64,000 nucleotides of DNA from Bathymodiolus brooksi (taxonomy: Eukaryota; Mollusca; Bivalvia; Mytilida; Modiolidae): NCBI GenBank assembly GCA_963680875.1, contig OY804584.1, positions 94,260,031 to 94,324,030 on the forward strand, read 5' to 3'. Shown here one piece after another: positions 1-10,920 of the stretch (the stretch's first letter is position 1; the number at the start of each line of letters is the position of its first letter). The notes under the pieces are model-generated. The model had not been told where the DNA came from. It searched no databases and saw only the letters and a program-made list of their open reading frames with translations. A program made the translations under genes and the position numbers.

Positions 1-530
1 CAATATTGACATATTATGTAAGTCGAGCTGACAACGGCCAAGAATTAATCAAACCGGGAAATAGATGTTGCGCCCACAATCGATAACATTTTGTAAAATA
101 CAATATTTTAAATTCTATTATTTAAGGATGAAGTGTTAAACAAATATTCGTATACCACGGAGCCCGTTTTACTTTTCAATCCGGGGATTAAAATACTTAT
201 CTAACATTTTGTACGTTTTCCTTTGCATTTAAAAAAAGTAGACTGTCTGATACAAGATATTGTATCACCACACTGTGGTGAAAAAAAAATGGTTCGACGT
301 TGGACGAGATTTTCTCTGCCGAACTATTTTGTCATGCCGTCATATCATTGGAATGCGGGATAAAACACGTCAATATAAGCAACGTTAACAAAGCAATAGA
401 ATGAACGGCAACAAACTTGACGTCATCCACAAAATGTGGTCTCCCTCAGAGTATTGTACACATTTGCTAGTATTATTTCGACCCTTGTTATTTGCTTAAA
501 ATTTGTTTTTATTGAAATGTTAGATAAACT
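1..530. other. Gene-free AT-rich stretch
   Basis: No open frame or family match is visible. Around 250-285 there is a short piece (GATACAAGATATTGTATC, then a CACCACACTGTGGTG palindrome) that resembles the outer ends of the foldback element at 534-693, so a decayed relative is likely. Confidence 0.5.
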
Positions 531-533
531 TAT

Positions 534-693
534 TACATACATAGTGTGTTTGTACAAGAATTTGTATCAGGTCTTGCCTGTTGTGTGAACAAAACGCATC
601 ACAACTCGTCGCTTTCGCGACTCGTAGTGATACTGGTTCCCACAACAGGCTCGACCTGATACAAAGTCTTGTACCACCACACTATGTATGTAA
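534..693. repeat. Foldback (inverted-repeat) element
   Basis: Two arms of about 51 bases (534-584 and 643-693) are reverse complements with about six mismatches, both starting ACATACATAGTGTG when read inward. The central loop holds a smaller inverted repeat around TTTCGCGACTCG. There is no coding capacity. This layout is typical of hairpin-type MITEs. Confidence 0.75.
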
Positions 694-792
694 TGGGTAT
701 TTATCCCCAGTTTGAAAATTATAGCATCTTTTAATTGGTTAAAACCCCGGACATGAAAAAAACATATTCGCAGGTGTTGCTAGGCCATATTA

Positions 793-1256
793 AAGGGTGT
801 AACTAGCCATTCCCTCTGAGGATATCTATAGATACGAACGTAAATAACGAATTTATCTCCGATTATAGTAAAATAAATAAGACATTTTGGACCAAGGCGG
901 ACCACGTAAAAGTGACATTTTCTTTGTTGTTGGAAAGAATAAGTAAAAATACCTATGACGTCAAAGCTTGCGACGTTGCACGCCAAAATCAAAATAAGTT
1001 GACTTTGGCCATATATTGAATATAAAGCTGTTAATTTGATCAACTGTAGGGTTTTACCAAAGGTAGTACCCTAAACCAGGTAAACAACACTCGAAACTTT
1101 CACATTTCCAACAACAAAGAAAACGTCACGTTAACTGGCCCCGGGTCAAAATGTCTTATTTTTTACTACAATTCAAAATGTCTTATTTTTTACTATAATT
1201 GGAGATAAATTCGTTATTTGCGTTCCTATCTGTAGATATGAAGATTTTAACACCCT
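793..1256. repeat. Inverted-repeat element with ~150-bp arms
   Basis: The left arm (about 793-937) and right arm (about 1100-1256) are reverse complements with scattered mismatches. Shared pieces include AACGAATTTATCTCC, AAGACATTTTG and TTTCTTTGTTGTTGGAAA. The right arm has an extra local duplication of the AAAATGTCTTATTTTTTACT segment. Part of the outer arm recurs at 1295-1345. The short open frame on the minus strand (1043-780) spans the left arm and has no protein-like features. Confidence 0.7.
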
Positions 1257-2024
1257 TCGACTGTGCCTCAGGATGTACTTCGCTACTTCTGTGTGTTTAA
1301 ATCTCCATATCTACAGATAGGAACGTAAATAACTTATAATTTATTTATGTTATCTATAGTAGCAAATCTTCATGATGACGTTTGGCTTGTGTGATAAATA
1401 ATGAAGTGGTATGTGTTTTCATACCTTAGATAACATTGACATTCAGCTTTGATGTTAAAACGCTCCTCCCAAAGAATCTATATTTAACTAATATGATGGA
1501 CTATTAGTCCCTGAAGGTATCATCCGCCCAGTAGTCAGTTCTTCGGCACTGATATGGTTTATTAGATATATCTATTATTGAAATTTACAGTTCCTAAATA
1601 ATGTAATTATAAATAAAACTAAAGTACTCCTACCTCAGGAATAGGTGACTTAATTTTAGCCGATTTTGGCTAACCTGTTTAGAACATTTGGTTGTTCTTG
1701 CTCCCAAATACTTTTAATTTATTTGGCTTTCCAATCTTTTAATTATGAGCGTACCTGCTGAAGATTATTCCAGAAACGCTATCGTGTGCACTAAATTCGA
1801 TAATATGAAATTTCCACAATCTATAGAGAAAAAAAATGCATCACCCTCATGTATTTACTGAGTATTTACACAATTGGCTTATTACCGGAAACACGCTTAA
1901 GCCCTCATCATTCTCACAATTTAAATATATAATATGTAATTTTAATATAACGAAATGATATCGAAGAATATTTTCAATTGTTACTTTTTTCAATGGAATG
2001 GTCGTGATGTTATGGTACTTGGAT
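1257..2024. other. Gene-free stretch with one R5 repeat copy
   Basis: About 1500-1810 carries repeat family R5. Its hallmarks are CTCCCAAATACTTTTAA, TTTGGCTTTCCAATCTTTT, then a GAAGATTATTCCAGAAACG end. Other copies lie at 2690-2830, 12540-12960 (reverse), 23330-23490, 29160-29550, 41390-41700 (reverse), 42780-42960 (reverse) and 49000-49170. Nothing else is recognisable. Confidence 0.55.
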
Positions 2025-3432
2025 TTACAACAACTTGTACAATCAATGCCTATCACCACTAAAGTTGTGAGTTCGTACCCCGTACAGCTAGGTTTACTCG
2101 CTACAACATTATTTGATACCCCCTAACATACACACGATCCCACAATTTCCTAATTTGGTACCCCCACTTCAATAGAAAGTGGCTGAGCTAAACTTGTTTT
2201 ATCGGCCTCTTTTTGGTGAAATGAATCGGTCATGTAACTGTTTTCTACATGTACAAAACTGGTCCACCCTATATTGAGGTTTGGTTTCGTCACTGCAATG
2301 ATTTATAAGATACATTTATCATTGGCATGTACAGTTCCTAAATAATGTAGTTATTATTAAAACTAAGAAGAGTTTGAAAATACCAAAGGGGCAATCAGAA
2401 TCCGTATATCGAAGAGGAAGAGACAAAACAATGGCCAAAAGAAAAAGTACAAAAGGACAAACAACGATCTACAAAACATGCATATAAAACTAAAGATCGA
2501 ATAACACGAACCCCACTAAAAACCTGGGGTCAACGCAGGTGCTCCAGAAGGGTAAGCAGTTCCTGCTCCACTAGTGGCACCCGTTGTGTTAATCTAGTTA
2601 CAACCCCGCTAATAAGTCGTGAATGAGGAAAGAACCGGGAAGTGTTTACGACAAGTGGAACATATCCGTGGTCATCTCCACCAGGCAAAACAACTATAAC
2701 CGATTGTGGCCATTCTGCGTAGGCCCTTACTACCTAAGCGATTTTGGCTTTCCAATATTGTGTCTTTGATGTGGGTTATTCCAGAAACGCGTCTAAATTC
2801 AATATCTACGTTTCTTATTCAAAGAATCATTGGTGATGGTCATGTTTTGTTTTTCACACTCACACTCTTGCGTACGTCCAATATATTTCCATTCTTAATG
2901 ACCAATCAAATTGCTTCAACATTTTAACATTGATCTATGCTGTTTGACACCTAATTGTTTAGTTAAAAGGTATATGTTCATTGACATTGTTGTTCGAGAG
3001 ACGAGGATTTGTCTAACTTTTTCTGGTGAGTTGCTTAGTAATTTATTCTTCAATCTCGCCCCAAAAAAAACTTCCATTTTTTGTTTTATTATTATTATAA
3101 CGATACAACTGGAAAAGAAATTAAAATGACAAAGTATGTCATTATCTTATAAATTATTGCACTAACATAACCAAACCTCAATATAGGGTGGACCAGCTTT
3201 GTACATGTAGAAAACAGTTGCATGACCGATTCATTTCACAAAAAAGAAGCCCATAAAGCAAGCTTAGCTCAGCCACTTTTTATTGAAGTGAAGGTGCCAA
3301 GTGAGAAAAATGAGGGATCGTGTGTATGTTAGGGGGTATCAAATAATGTTGTACCGAGTAAACCTCGCTATGTACGGGGTACGAACTCACAACTTTAGTG
3401 GTGATATGCACTGATTGCACAAGTTGTTGTAA
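2025..3432. repeat. Large inverted repeat, ~290-bp arms, ~830-bp centre
   Basis: The left arm (about 2025-2312) and right arm (about 3144-3432) are reverse complements over almost their full length, including CACCACTAAAGTTGTGAGTT, TGGCTGAGCTAAACTTG and CCACCCTATATTGAGG read in opposite directions. The outer end of each arm is a tRNA-like SINE head (B-box-like GAGTTCGTACCCC). The centre holds an R1 repeat (2366-2645) and an R5 fragment (2690-2830). Open frames at 2706-3129 fall in repeat and lack protein features. It may be a foldback transposon or two SINE-linked copies in head-to-head orientation. Confidence 0.75.
2366..2645 (+). repeat. R1 interspersed repeat, near complete
   Basis: R1 is the commonest repeat here. 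In order it reads GAAGAGTTTGAAAATACCAA, CAATCAGAATCCGTA, a purine-rich stretch with CAAACAACGATCTACAAAAC, GAGTAACACGAACCCCACTA-like bases, a CTCAGGTGCTCC-like motif, and AGTTCCTGCTCCACTAGTGG. It has no long coding frame. The short frames that cross it on either strand are repeat artefacts. Confidence 0.75.
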
Positions 3433-3438
3433 TACCTG

Positions 3439-3808
3439 GGGTGCGTTCAACATCGTAGCTGCTAGGTTGAGCTACGAAGAAAAATCCTATTGAACGGAAA
3501 GCTAGCCTAGCCGCTACATAGCTCTAGCTAGCATAAAAAATGTTTGCCAGCTTTTGAATCCACGATGGCGGCTAAAACTGAATTTAATTTTGCAAGGTGA
3601 AAATAGTGGCATTGCAGGAACGCTTTTAATACGGATGATAGTTTATTAAGGTAACTAGACAAATACGATTAGCTAAAATGTTCTAAGAAATTATTCTATA
3701 TGATTGGCGCCATATTTGTTAGCACTGCTACGTAGCTAATCGTTCAATAAACTCATGGCTAGTTTACCTAGCAGCTAGGCTAGCTGCTACGATATTGAAC
3801 GCAACCCT
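3439..3808. mobile_element. MITE with GCGTTCAA termini
   Basis: It starts GGGTGCGTTCAACATCGTAG and ends with the near reverse complement CTACGATATTGAACGCAACC. The inverted ends carry further inverted GCTAG-rich motifs (AGCTGCTAGG / CTAGCAGCTAGG). About 370 bp with no coding frame: a non-autonomous DNA transposon. It abuts the right arm of the preceding inverted repeat. A target-site duplication is not clear. Confidence 0.65.
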
Positions 3809-4083
3809 GTTGTCATAAATAAATCATAGATATCAAATTTAGTGCGCACGATGATTTTGTGAATTTCAATAATAATAAAAATCTAATAAACAATGTCAGT
3901 GCCGAACTTTGTAACAATACAAGTTGAGAAGAAACAACAATGACAACTTTCAGGTGAACACAAACTGTTAAATAAATTGAACCACAGATACAGCTAGGTC
4001 TGCTTCATACCCTGACCAACACTTCAAAATTGACAGTGAGGGGTGGGTAAGGACGACACTTTACGATAAAATGACCCCATAAA
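3809..4083. other. No feature seen
   Basis: AT-rich sequence between a MITE and an R1 copy. I see no coding, RNA or repeat signature beyond short low-complexity A/T runs. Confidence 0.4.
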
Positions 4084-4341
4084 TGTTCCACTTGTCGTCA
4101 GCAGTTCCCGGCCATTTCCCCATTCATGACTTTTTATCGGGTTTGTGACTGGAGCAACGAGTACAGCTAATGGAGCACCCGAGTTCGCCCCCGGTTTGTG
4201 ATGGGGTTCGCGTTGCCCCATCGTTAGTTTTCTATGCAGTTTTTTGTAGATGTTGTTTGTCATTTTTTTGGCCATTGTGTTTTCTGTTCTCCGATTAACG
4301 GATTCTTATTACCCCTTTGGTATCTTCTAACTTTTCTTGTA
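4084..4341 (-). repeat. R1 interspersed repeat, reverse copy
   Basis: Reverse-oriented R1: GGAGCACCCGAGTTCGCCCC, GTTTTTTGTAGATGTTGTTT, a GGCCATTGTGTT motif, then TTACCCCTTTGGTATCTTCT. The small minus-strand frame (4275-4024) lies in this repeat and is not a gene. Confidence 0.75.
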
Positions 4342-5107
4342 ACCATGGTACAGGGAATAATAGTGCATGCATATACATATAGAAATATTTCAAAATTCCT
4401 GAATGACACGGAAAGAAATGGAACAAAATGAAATGTCTGATAACCAGTGATATCTAAATCAATGCACCATAGAACATTTTTCCCTTATTTACTTTCAGCT
4501 CTCAAAATTGTGTCACTGTAATGTTCTAATAAAATGGAAACACGCTCGAAAAAATTCTAAAATCAAATAGAAAAATTGTAGCAAGAGGCAAAAGCGATAC
4601 CTCTAGCACACATGTACGATCACTAACCTGGTTTGGTACAGGCACTTTAATAAAGAGTGGCGGTATTAAATCGCTTTATGGCCATTTAGTGAAATGGTGC
4701 GTGTCATAGAAGTGATTTCCGCGTGTGAGTAAAATGCCAACCCTCACATATAACAGGGCGAACGTCATTATTATTAAGATTACTATAATTTGAAGTTGTC
4801 AGTGACTTGCGACAAGTCGGTAGTTTTCATCGGGTACTCATGTTTCCTCCACCAATAAAACTTACCGCCACGATATAACTGACATATTACTGGAAGTGGA
4901 GTTATATAATTTGATATTTAATGTTCTAGGTGTTAAAACTGATTCACAATATATTCAAGTTTGACTATGTTTGAGTTGTTTACTAGATTACCGTAAACAT
5001 CCGTTCACAGACCTATCGTAACCTTTTACTTCTTTAACCACACAATATATTGTTTGTAAACATGTACTCGTCGATACTTTAGTTGCCATAATGTTCAATA
5101 GACAACT
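4342..5107. repeat. R6 and SINE (R3) fragments
   Basis: About 4560-4700 is a reverse R6 copy (AGAGGCAAAAGCGATACCTC, GGTACAGGCACTTTAATAAA). R6 recurs at least ten times in the window, usually as ACCAAGCCAGGAAAGTGA, then a GGTCATGTATATGTTAGGGG-like stretch. About 4795-4940 is the 3' half of SINE R3 (GTCAGTGACTTGCGACAAGT, TTTCCTCCACCAATAAAAC, GTTCTAGGTGTTAAAA). No gene is visible. Confidence 0.55.
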
Positions 5108-5531
5108 GTGAAAAGAGTCTGAATGTACCAAACAGACAATCAGAATCCGTAAATCACAGAACAGACAACACAGTGTCCAAAAGAAAAAATACAAAAGAAC
5201 AAACACCGATCTACATGATTATTAATGAATTATTAAACTCTATATTCATTTTTGCATGTGAAAATTAGTAATCACTCATACAGTCATCGACATAAGAAGA
5301 GTTTCAAGATACCAAAGGGGTAATCAGAATCCGTAAATAGAAGAAGAACAGACAACACAATGGACAAAATGAACAAAAGGACAAACAAAGATCTACAAAA
5401 CATACACATAAAACTAAAAACCGGGGGTGGACTCAGGTGTTCCGGAAGGGTTAGCAGTTCCTGTTCCACTAGTGGCACCAGTCGTGTTAATCTAGTTATA
5501 CAACTGGTGATAAGTCATGAATGGGGAAAGG
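5108..5531 (+). repeat. Two R1 copies in direct order
   Basis: A partial R1 (about 5108-5212) ends at CAAACACCGATCTACA. A fuller R1 follows (about 5290-5531), starting ATAAGAAGAGTTTCAAGATA and running through GGCACCAGTCGTGTTAATCT. The opposite-strand frames in this stretch are repeat shadows. Confidence 0.7.
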
Positions 5532-5935
5532 ATCTCTTTCCTCTTTAACTACACGATATATTGTTTGTAATCTTGTAATCATCGTTACTTTAGCTGCCAT
5601 AATGTCCGAGAGTCATCTTAAGGCATGGACATGCTAATCTATGTATGTTGTGTACAGCATGTGTTTCAATATTTAAACACTGATTTTGCTGCAAATACCA
5701 ATACAATATACATAAGTTTAATTTTATCGACCATTTACGTTTTATTCATGTGAGTGGTTGTGTAGGTAGGTACCCAGTGCATGTCTTTGTTCGGGGGCCT
5801 ACAATACTGTTAGGACGGCCCTGCCGTAAGCTACTCTACAATGTACTCATCACTTGAGCGTTGTGGTATTGGTGTTTATCGTCATTTTCGGAAGGCTTTG
5901 TTTTGTGCTATATCGTGACTACCAGAATGATTGGC

Positions 5936-6160
5936 AAGAAGAGTTTGAAGATACCAAATGGGCAATCAGAATCCGTATAGCGAAGAACAGACAACACAAT
6001 GGCCGAAAGAAAAAGTACAAAAGGACAAACAACGATCTACAAAACATACACATAAAACTAAAGATCGAGTAACATGAACCCCACTAAAACGGAGAGTGAG
6101 CTCAGGTGCTCTGAAAGGGTAAGCAGTTCCTGCTCCACTAGTGGCACCGGTCGTGTAAAT
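5936..6160 (+). repeat. R1 interspersed repeat
   Basis: Another forward R1 copy: AAGAGTTTGAAGATACCAAA at its start and TCCACTAGTGGCACCGGTCG at its end. It is the third forward copy within 1.1 kb. Confidence 0.7.
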
Positions 6161-6766
6161 GTCATACACATATTATGACAAAAGCTGGTGGATATCTAGG
6201 TGTGAGATTACGTCAATGATGTTAGGATTGCGGTCGAAAGACAATGACCTGAACCACTCGCCCACCGTCCACCCAAACATAATAAACACAAATCAACCCA
6301 TCGTTACAGTTATCTCGCTATAATTTTGTGAGATCCACTGATTTATTAAAAGGCGTTTTATTTCCGAACGATGTCATCCAATTAACAGATAGTTGTTAAA
6401 CTTATTGGTGTTAATGTTTTCAAGATTTAATCGTTATTTAGTAGATATCCGTTGATACCACTGTCATTCAGTTGGTCCCTGTCAACCTTTTTATCACATT
6501 GCGTTGTTTGGGAAGAACCTCACCACGGGATACGAATCGAGCTATAGCGTTAGACAAATTGAACAGATACATGTAAATATCACTGACGTACGAACGTAGC
6601 TAGAACGTTAAGCTGCCATGAAACTTATATATACAGTTGGGTGAAGTGTTGATTTATATACACAGGTGGTGTATGCTACAAAATAGGCGTTCCCATAATA
6701 CTTTGGGCTTTGCATTTCCTGTTTATATTATTTTCCTTTTTTTCCAATATTATTTTTCTTTTTTCC
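6161..6766. other. Region upstream of the GPCR coding exon
   Basis: No repeat family is obvious here. The last 50 bases are strongly pyrimidine-rich and end in a splice acceptor (AG at 6767-6768), so this stretch is probably the 3' end of an intron that splits the 5' untranslated region. The upstream non-coding exon and promoter were not located. Confidence 0.4.
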
Positions 6767-6768
6767 AG
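6767..6768 (+). other. Likely 3' splice site in GPCR 5' UTR
   Basis: A long T/C tract (about 6730-6766) ends TTTTTTCCAG, 24 bases before the preferred ATG at 6793. This argues that the 52 codons upstream in the same frame are intron, not protein. Confidence 0.6.
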
Positions 6769-6792
6769 CTGTTTTTGACCACATGTACAGAA

Positions 6793-7827
6793 ATGGCCTG
6801 TATAAATACAACTAATATATACAACTATACAACAAGTGATCCAGATTTCTTAAACTTTTACATTTTGATGCGCAAGCTCACCGGTTTAATCTTGTATCCA
6901 ATAGTATGTTTTCTTGGACTTACACTAAACAGTGTGGGTGTCATTGTGATGTCCAGGAAGCCAATGAGATCATCTACAAGTGTGTTTCTCATAGCACTCG
7001 CCATAGCAGACTTGATCAAAATATTAAATGATACACTATATTTTGTTACTGTTCTCCTGATAGAAACCTCATCTGTCTCCGGAAGAAATACATTTATAGC
7101 GATATATCCTTATGCTCATTACATTTTTAATGCTTCTATGACGTGTTCCGCATGGATTAATGTTGCAGTAGCTATGGAAAGGTATATATTTGTTTGTCAC
7201 GGGTCAAAGGCTAAGTTTATAACAACTATTAACCGTGCAACCGTTATATCCTTAGGAATTTCCGTTGCCTCCATTGTAATTTCGCTACCTTATGCGCTTA
7301 AATATGAAACTTTGGAAATAAGTGACCGGAATAAGACGATGTATAATTTATCAGTTTCGCCATTATGGATGGGGGATAACTTCTCATATATTTTCAACTG
7401 GTTCCATTATGCAATTCGGTCTATAATTCCAGTTAGTTTACTGGTTGTAGCTAGCATACTAATTGTACGTGGACTCCGAAAATGTCGACTTAGAAAAGGA
7501 AAAAAACGAATCAGTTTGTGCGTGGTGTTTGTTATTGTTGTCTTCGTTGTGTGTGTGTTTCCAGATACAATTCTCTCAACGTTCTTCAAGACAGGTTACT
7601 ACGAAGCTTCGTACTTAGCAAAAGGTATCCGTGAAATTACAGACTTTTTACTCTTACTACATACAGTAATGAATTTTATTCTTTATTCCATATTTAACAA
7701 GCAATTTGCGAAGCACACGAAAGTGTTACTTCGGTACACTTTTCGCGAGAGACGCCATAAAACTACCAATGATGAAACTGTTCCCCTTTCAACTCGTTAT
7801 AAAGACTCAACAGCGTGTTTGAACTAA
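6793..7827 (+). CDS. Rhodopsin-class peptide GPCR (FMRFamide-receptor-like)
   Basis: A seven-transmembrane receptor of 344 residues in one coding exon. The open frame extends upstream to 6637, but ATG 6793 follows a splice acceptor and gives a normal short N-terminus with Asn-x-Ser/Thr sites (NTT, NYT). Visible class A landmarks: TM1 with LGLTLNSVG (the usual GN is LN), TM2 LAIADL, TM3 ending AMERY (a DRY variant), TM6 VCVFPD (in place of CFxP) and TM7 NFILYSIFNKQF (in place of NPxxY). The NKxF tail after TM7 and the TM7 sequence resemble protostome FMRFamide/neuropeptide receptors, but the ligand cannot be read from sequence. TM4 lacks the usual Trp. The C-tail is short and ends about 50 residues after TM7. 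Expected at the plasma membrane and G-protein coupled. A decayed paralogue lies at 36812-37530. Confidence 0.88.
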   Translation: MACINTTNIYNYTTSDPDFLNFYILMRKLTGLILYPIVCFLGLTLNSVGVIVMSRKPMRSSTSVFLIALAIADLIKILNDTLYFVTVLLIETSSVSGRNTFIAIYPYAHYIFNASMTCSAWINVAVAMERYIFVCHGSKAKFITTINRATVISLGISVASIVISLPYALKYETLEISDRNKTMYNLSVSPLWMGDNFSYIFNWFHYAIRSIIPVSLLVVASILIVRGLRKCRLRKGKKRISLCVVFVIVVFVVCVFPDTILSTFFKTGYYEASYLAKGIREITDFLLLLHTVMNFILYSIFNKQFAKHTKVLLRYTFRERRHKTTNDETVPLSTRYKDSTACLN

Positions 7828-7904
7828 ATTGTTGATGTGTGCTATGTTCTATGTTTTAGTAGTGTTAAACACCACATTTACACCTCATGGTGTAATGTTT
7901 ACAG

Positions 7905-8045
7905 TGCTTTGTCCGAGTGCGGTAGATCTGGTCATACCAAGCTGTTAACCCGCTAAGTACGAAGCATTAAGGAGTAGCAGAAAAGTAAGGATGACTCAGA
8001 CTGGAGTGACATGTCAATGCGAGGACTGATGGTTTATTGAGCTAA
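7905..8045 (+). repeat. SINE R4 remnant after the GPCR
   Basis: GTCCGAGTGCGGTAGATCTG, then GACTGGAGTGACATGTCAAT and GACTGATGGTTTATTGAGCT. The same order of motifs is seen in the better-preserved SINE at 63765-64000. The duplicate lies at 37585-37745. Confidence 0.6.
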
Positions 8046-8394
8046 CATTCTTATTTAGCACAACACAATATTATTTATATTAAATATGTTGTTGTATTTA
8101 AATTCTTTTTTTAGCGTTACATAAATATCTAACGACACCCCGTTTGGGTGTAACTTCTGAGTTCGTATTTTTAATCGACCAATCAGCGATGAACCTACCA
8201 AATACTTAGTCATTAAACCGAGAATACGACAATATATTTAACATTAAGTTTTGCAAATGATTGGACGGTTCAAATATAATTGTTATGACAACAAACAAGA
8301 TGTTGTTATTTATTAGTGTATCGTCAAAGAAAAAAGAATTGATGAAAAAAAGATACAAGTCTTAATTAAATTGAGAATAAAACTACTATCATCA

Positions 8395-8600
8395 TCAAAT
8401 AAGGGTAACAACAAAATTACCGAACTCCGAACAATCTTATAAAGGGAAAGGCAAAACGCATAAGTATATAAACAGACAACATCAGTCAACAACCGGAAAA
8501 CTGAAAACCGTAATGACCCTGACTTGGTACAGGCATTTCTAAAGAAATGGTGGTTGAATCAGATTTTAAAGCGCCAAACCTCCCGCTTTCAAAACGAAGC
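8395..8600 (+). repeat. Interspersed repeat with ACCGAACTCCGAAC
   Basis: AACAAAATTACCGAACTCCG, CCGTAATGACCCTGACTTGG, TACAGGCATTTCTAAAGAAA and AGCGCCAAACCTCCCGCT occur in order. A close copy is at 53105-53330 and a fragment at 30120-30160. I recall a similar unit from mussel genomes (from memory, not checked). Confidence 0.65.
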
Positions 8601-8639
8601 TTGTTATCACCATGAAATAGCTGAAATAGTCAGTTAGAC

Positions 8640-9215
8640 TGGAAGACCCAACAGCAATACAAAGAGGAAACCACTGACCACTAACACATTGTATTCTATA
8701 AAAGTTATACTAGAAGAGCTAATAGAAGTACCCAGAGGAAACCACTGGCCACTAAGACAGTGTACCCTATAACAGTTATACTAGAAGAGCTATTAGAATT
8801 ACCCAGAGGAATCCACTGACCACTAACACATTGTATGCTATAACAGTTATACTAGAAGAGCTATTAGAATTACTCCGAGGAATCCACTGACCACTAAGAC
8901 ATTGTATGTTATAACAGTTATACTAGAAGAGTTAATAGAAGTACGTACCCAGAGGAAACCACTGGCCGCTAATACATTGTACCCTATAACAGTTATATTA
9001 GAAGAGCTATTAGAATTACCCAGAGAAATCCACTGACCACTAAGACATTGTATGCTATAACAGTTATAATAGAAGAGTTAATAGAAGTACGTACCCAGAG
9101 AAAACCACTGGCCGCTAAGACATTGTACCCTATAACAGTTATACTTGAAGAGCTAATAGAAGTACCCAAACGAAACCACTGGCCGCTAAGACATTGTACC
9201 CAGATTTAGTTTATA
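8640..9215. repeat. 71-bp tandem repeat array, block A
   Basis: About eight degenerate units built on CCACTGGCCACTAAGACATT, a CCTATAACAGTTATACTAGA core and AGAGCTAATAGAAGTACCCA. An isolated unit lies at 9618-9680, separated by about 400 bp of unrelated sequence. The homologous block B array is at 39295-40085 with about eleven units. Open frames across it are artefacts. Confidence 0.85.
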
Positions 9216-9898
9216 ATTATTTTATTTGATCAATGATACAAAGAGGATCAGACACAAGTCTTACCAACTTATGGAGTCTTCTCCTATATTTACAATCATT
9301 ATTACATTATATTGAGAATGCACAAGAAAACAAGAAAAATACAATTTTATCATATAATATAGCTGAAAACAGTAAACGAATAAAAAGAAATGAGAAAAAA
9401 GTATGTGTGTGTGTGTTTGGATGTTGGATGGTGTTTGGTTAGTACATTAAACGATTAGAAATCGTTTAGACCTTTATATGAATCGAAAAACTGAATCAAA
9501 AATAAAGTAATTATCTGCATAGCTTAAGGTTTCACTTCCTGATGTGAGAAGTGAAGGATTGATTAATTGTGACAAATCGCTTATGCTGAGAAACAGATCA
9601 TTTATTATATTCAGAATACTAGAAGAGCTAATAGAAGTACGTACCCAGACGAAACCACTGGCCACTAACACATTGTATTATAAAACCTTGTATCGATTAC
9701 ACTAATAGATGGAATCTAACTAGCAATTTTGTAGTGATTATCATGAGTTTGTGATAGGTTGGTGTAAGTCCAACTGTCTTGGGATCGCAGCCCGTAAATC
9801 ATTTATATTTTCTTAGATATAATTGTCTGAAACCTAAAGTGTAAATAAGAAATATTTTTTTATTTGATGAATATTGCATAGAAATAATAAAATTAGTA

Positions 9899-10370
9899 TG
9901 AGAAATATAGAATCTTAACACCGGTAAAAGTGCAAGACAGGGAAATCTCCGACACCCGAGATTTCCCTGTTTTGCACTATTTGCCGGTGTTTGATTTTAT
10001 TTCTCACTTTTATCGTAGTTGTGTATTGTTTGACAGCTATGTACTTTTAGCAGACGATCATGTAAACATGTAAACAATGTGAGTTATTTCCCCTTCATGT
10101 CAATCAAAAAAGGAGTTCCGTATTTTTGTGTATTGCGTGAAGGTTATTATTTAATAATATTGCTGATTGTTAGGATTTGCGTGTTTATAGAAGATTGAAA
10201 ACTTATATACAGTGAATTGTTTATTTTAAAAAGGAAAAGCATGGAGAATTGGGGGGCAGTTGATATAAACTGTACAGCATGCATTTGCCGGTAAAACGCA
10301 CGTGATTTTTTTTATATTGCAAGATAAGAAAATCTCACATCGCTAAAAATAGGAACTGGTGTGTCTCAAA
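9899..10370. mobile_element. ~470-bp insertion with foldback end, absent from block B
   Basis: Block B joins directly across this point (AATAAAATTAGTA at 40284-40296, followed by AAAAAGGAGTGTG), so the 470 bp are an insertion in A or a deletion in B. Its left part is a hairpin: 9897-9946 pairs with 9958-10012, with AACACCGG, AGTGCAAGACAGGG and GAAATCTC in the left arm. The right part repeats GCCGGTAAAACGCACGTG and ends TCAAAAGTGAGAAA. It has no coding frame. Confidence 0.6.
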
Positions 10371-10524
10371 AGTGAGAAAGAAGTGTGTTATGCTTTGTAG
10401 GGTTTTGTGTTTGTGTTAATTCCTATGTCTCACTCAATATTTTGTGTTCAATATTGTATCTAGCGAAAACATTATGGGATTTTCTATAGGTTAACTTATT
10501 TGCACTGCTAATTTTCAATTTAAT

Positions 10525-10740
10525 ACGGGTTAGGGGTATGGTGTTTAACGCCATTTCAACAATATTGCAGTTATATTGTAGCGGTCAGTTATGTGTGGAG
10601 GAAGCAAGAAAAAAACCCACACCGACCTGCCGCAAGTCACCGACGAACTTTATCACATAATGGTGCATTGAGTACACCTCGCCACGGGATTCGAACTCAT
10701 AGGTAATTGTAAATAAACTACAATACGATCTTGACGACGA
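10525..10740 (-). repeat. SINE R3, reverse copy
   Basis: Reads TTAACGCCATTTCAACAATA, GGTCAGTTATGTGTGGAGGA, CCTGCCGCAAGTCACCGACG, CCACGGGATTCGAACTCATA. On the minus strand the last piece is the tRNA-like B box (GAGTTCGAATCCCG). Homologue in block B: 40905-41150. Confidence 0.7.
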
Positions 10741-10920
10741 CAACCCCTCAAATTAATACGTAAATATCCTAATTAATAAAACATTCGCATTATTCCAAAT
10801 TTTTTTCTGGCAAAGTAATAAAGAAGGTTGCATAATCAAAATAATTCAGTGTCCAAACATGTTACTATTGCAACAATGAATGGAATGAATCAACGGAATG
10901 TCAGCATCAATATATACACA

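Noticed and set aside
6637..6792. N-terminal 52-codon extension of the GPCR
   Set aside because: It contains the pyrimidine tract and a strong acceptor AG at 6767-6768, so it is more likely intron and 5' UTR.
8640..9215. CRISPR-like array of direct repeats (also 22245-22790, 39295-40085)
   Set aside because: The repeats are contiguous and degenerate without unique spacers, and the DNA is eukaryotic with introns and SINEs.
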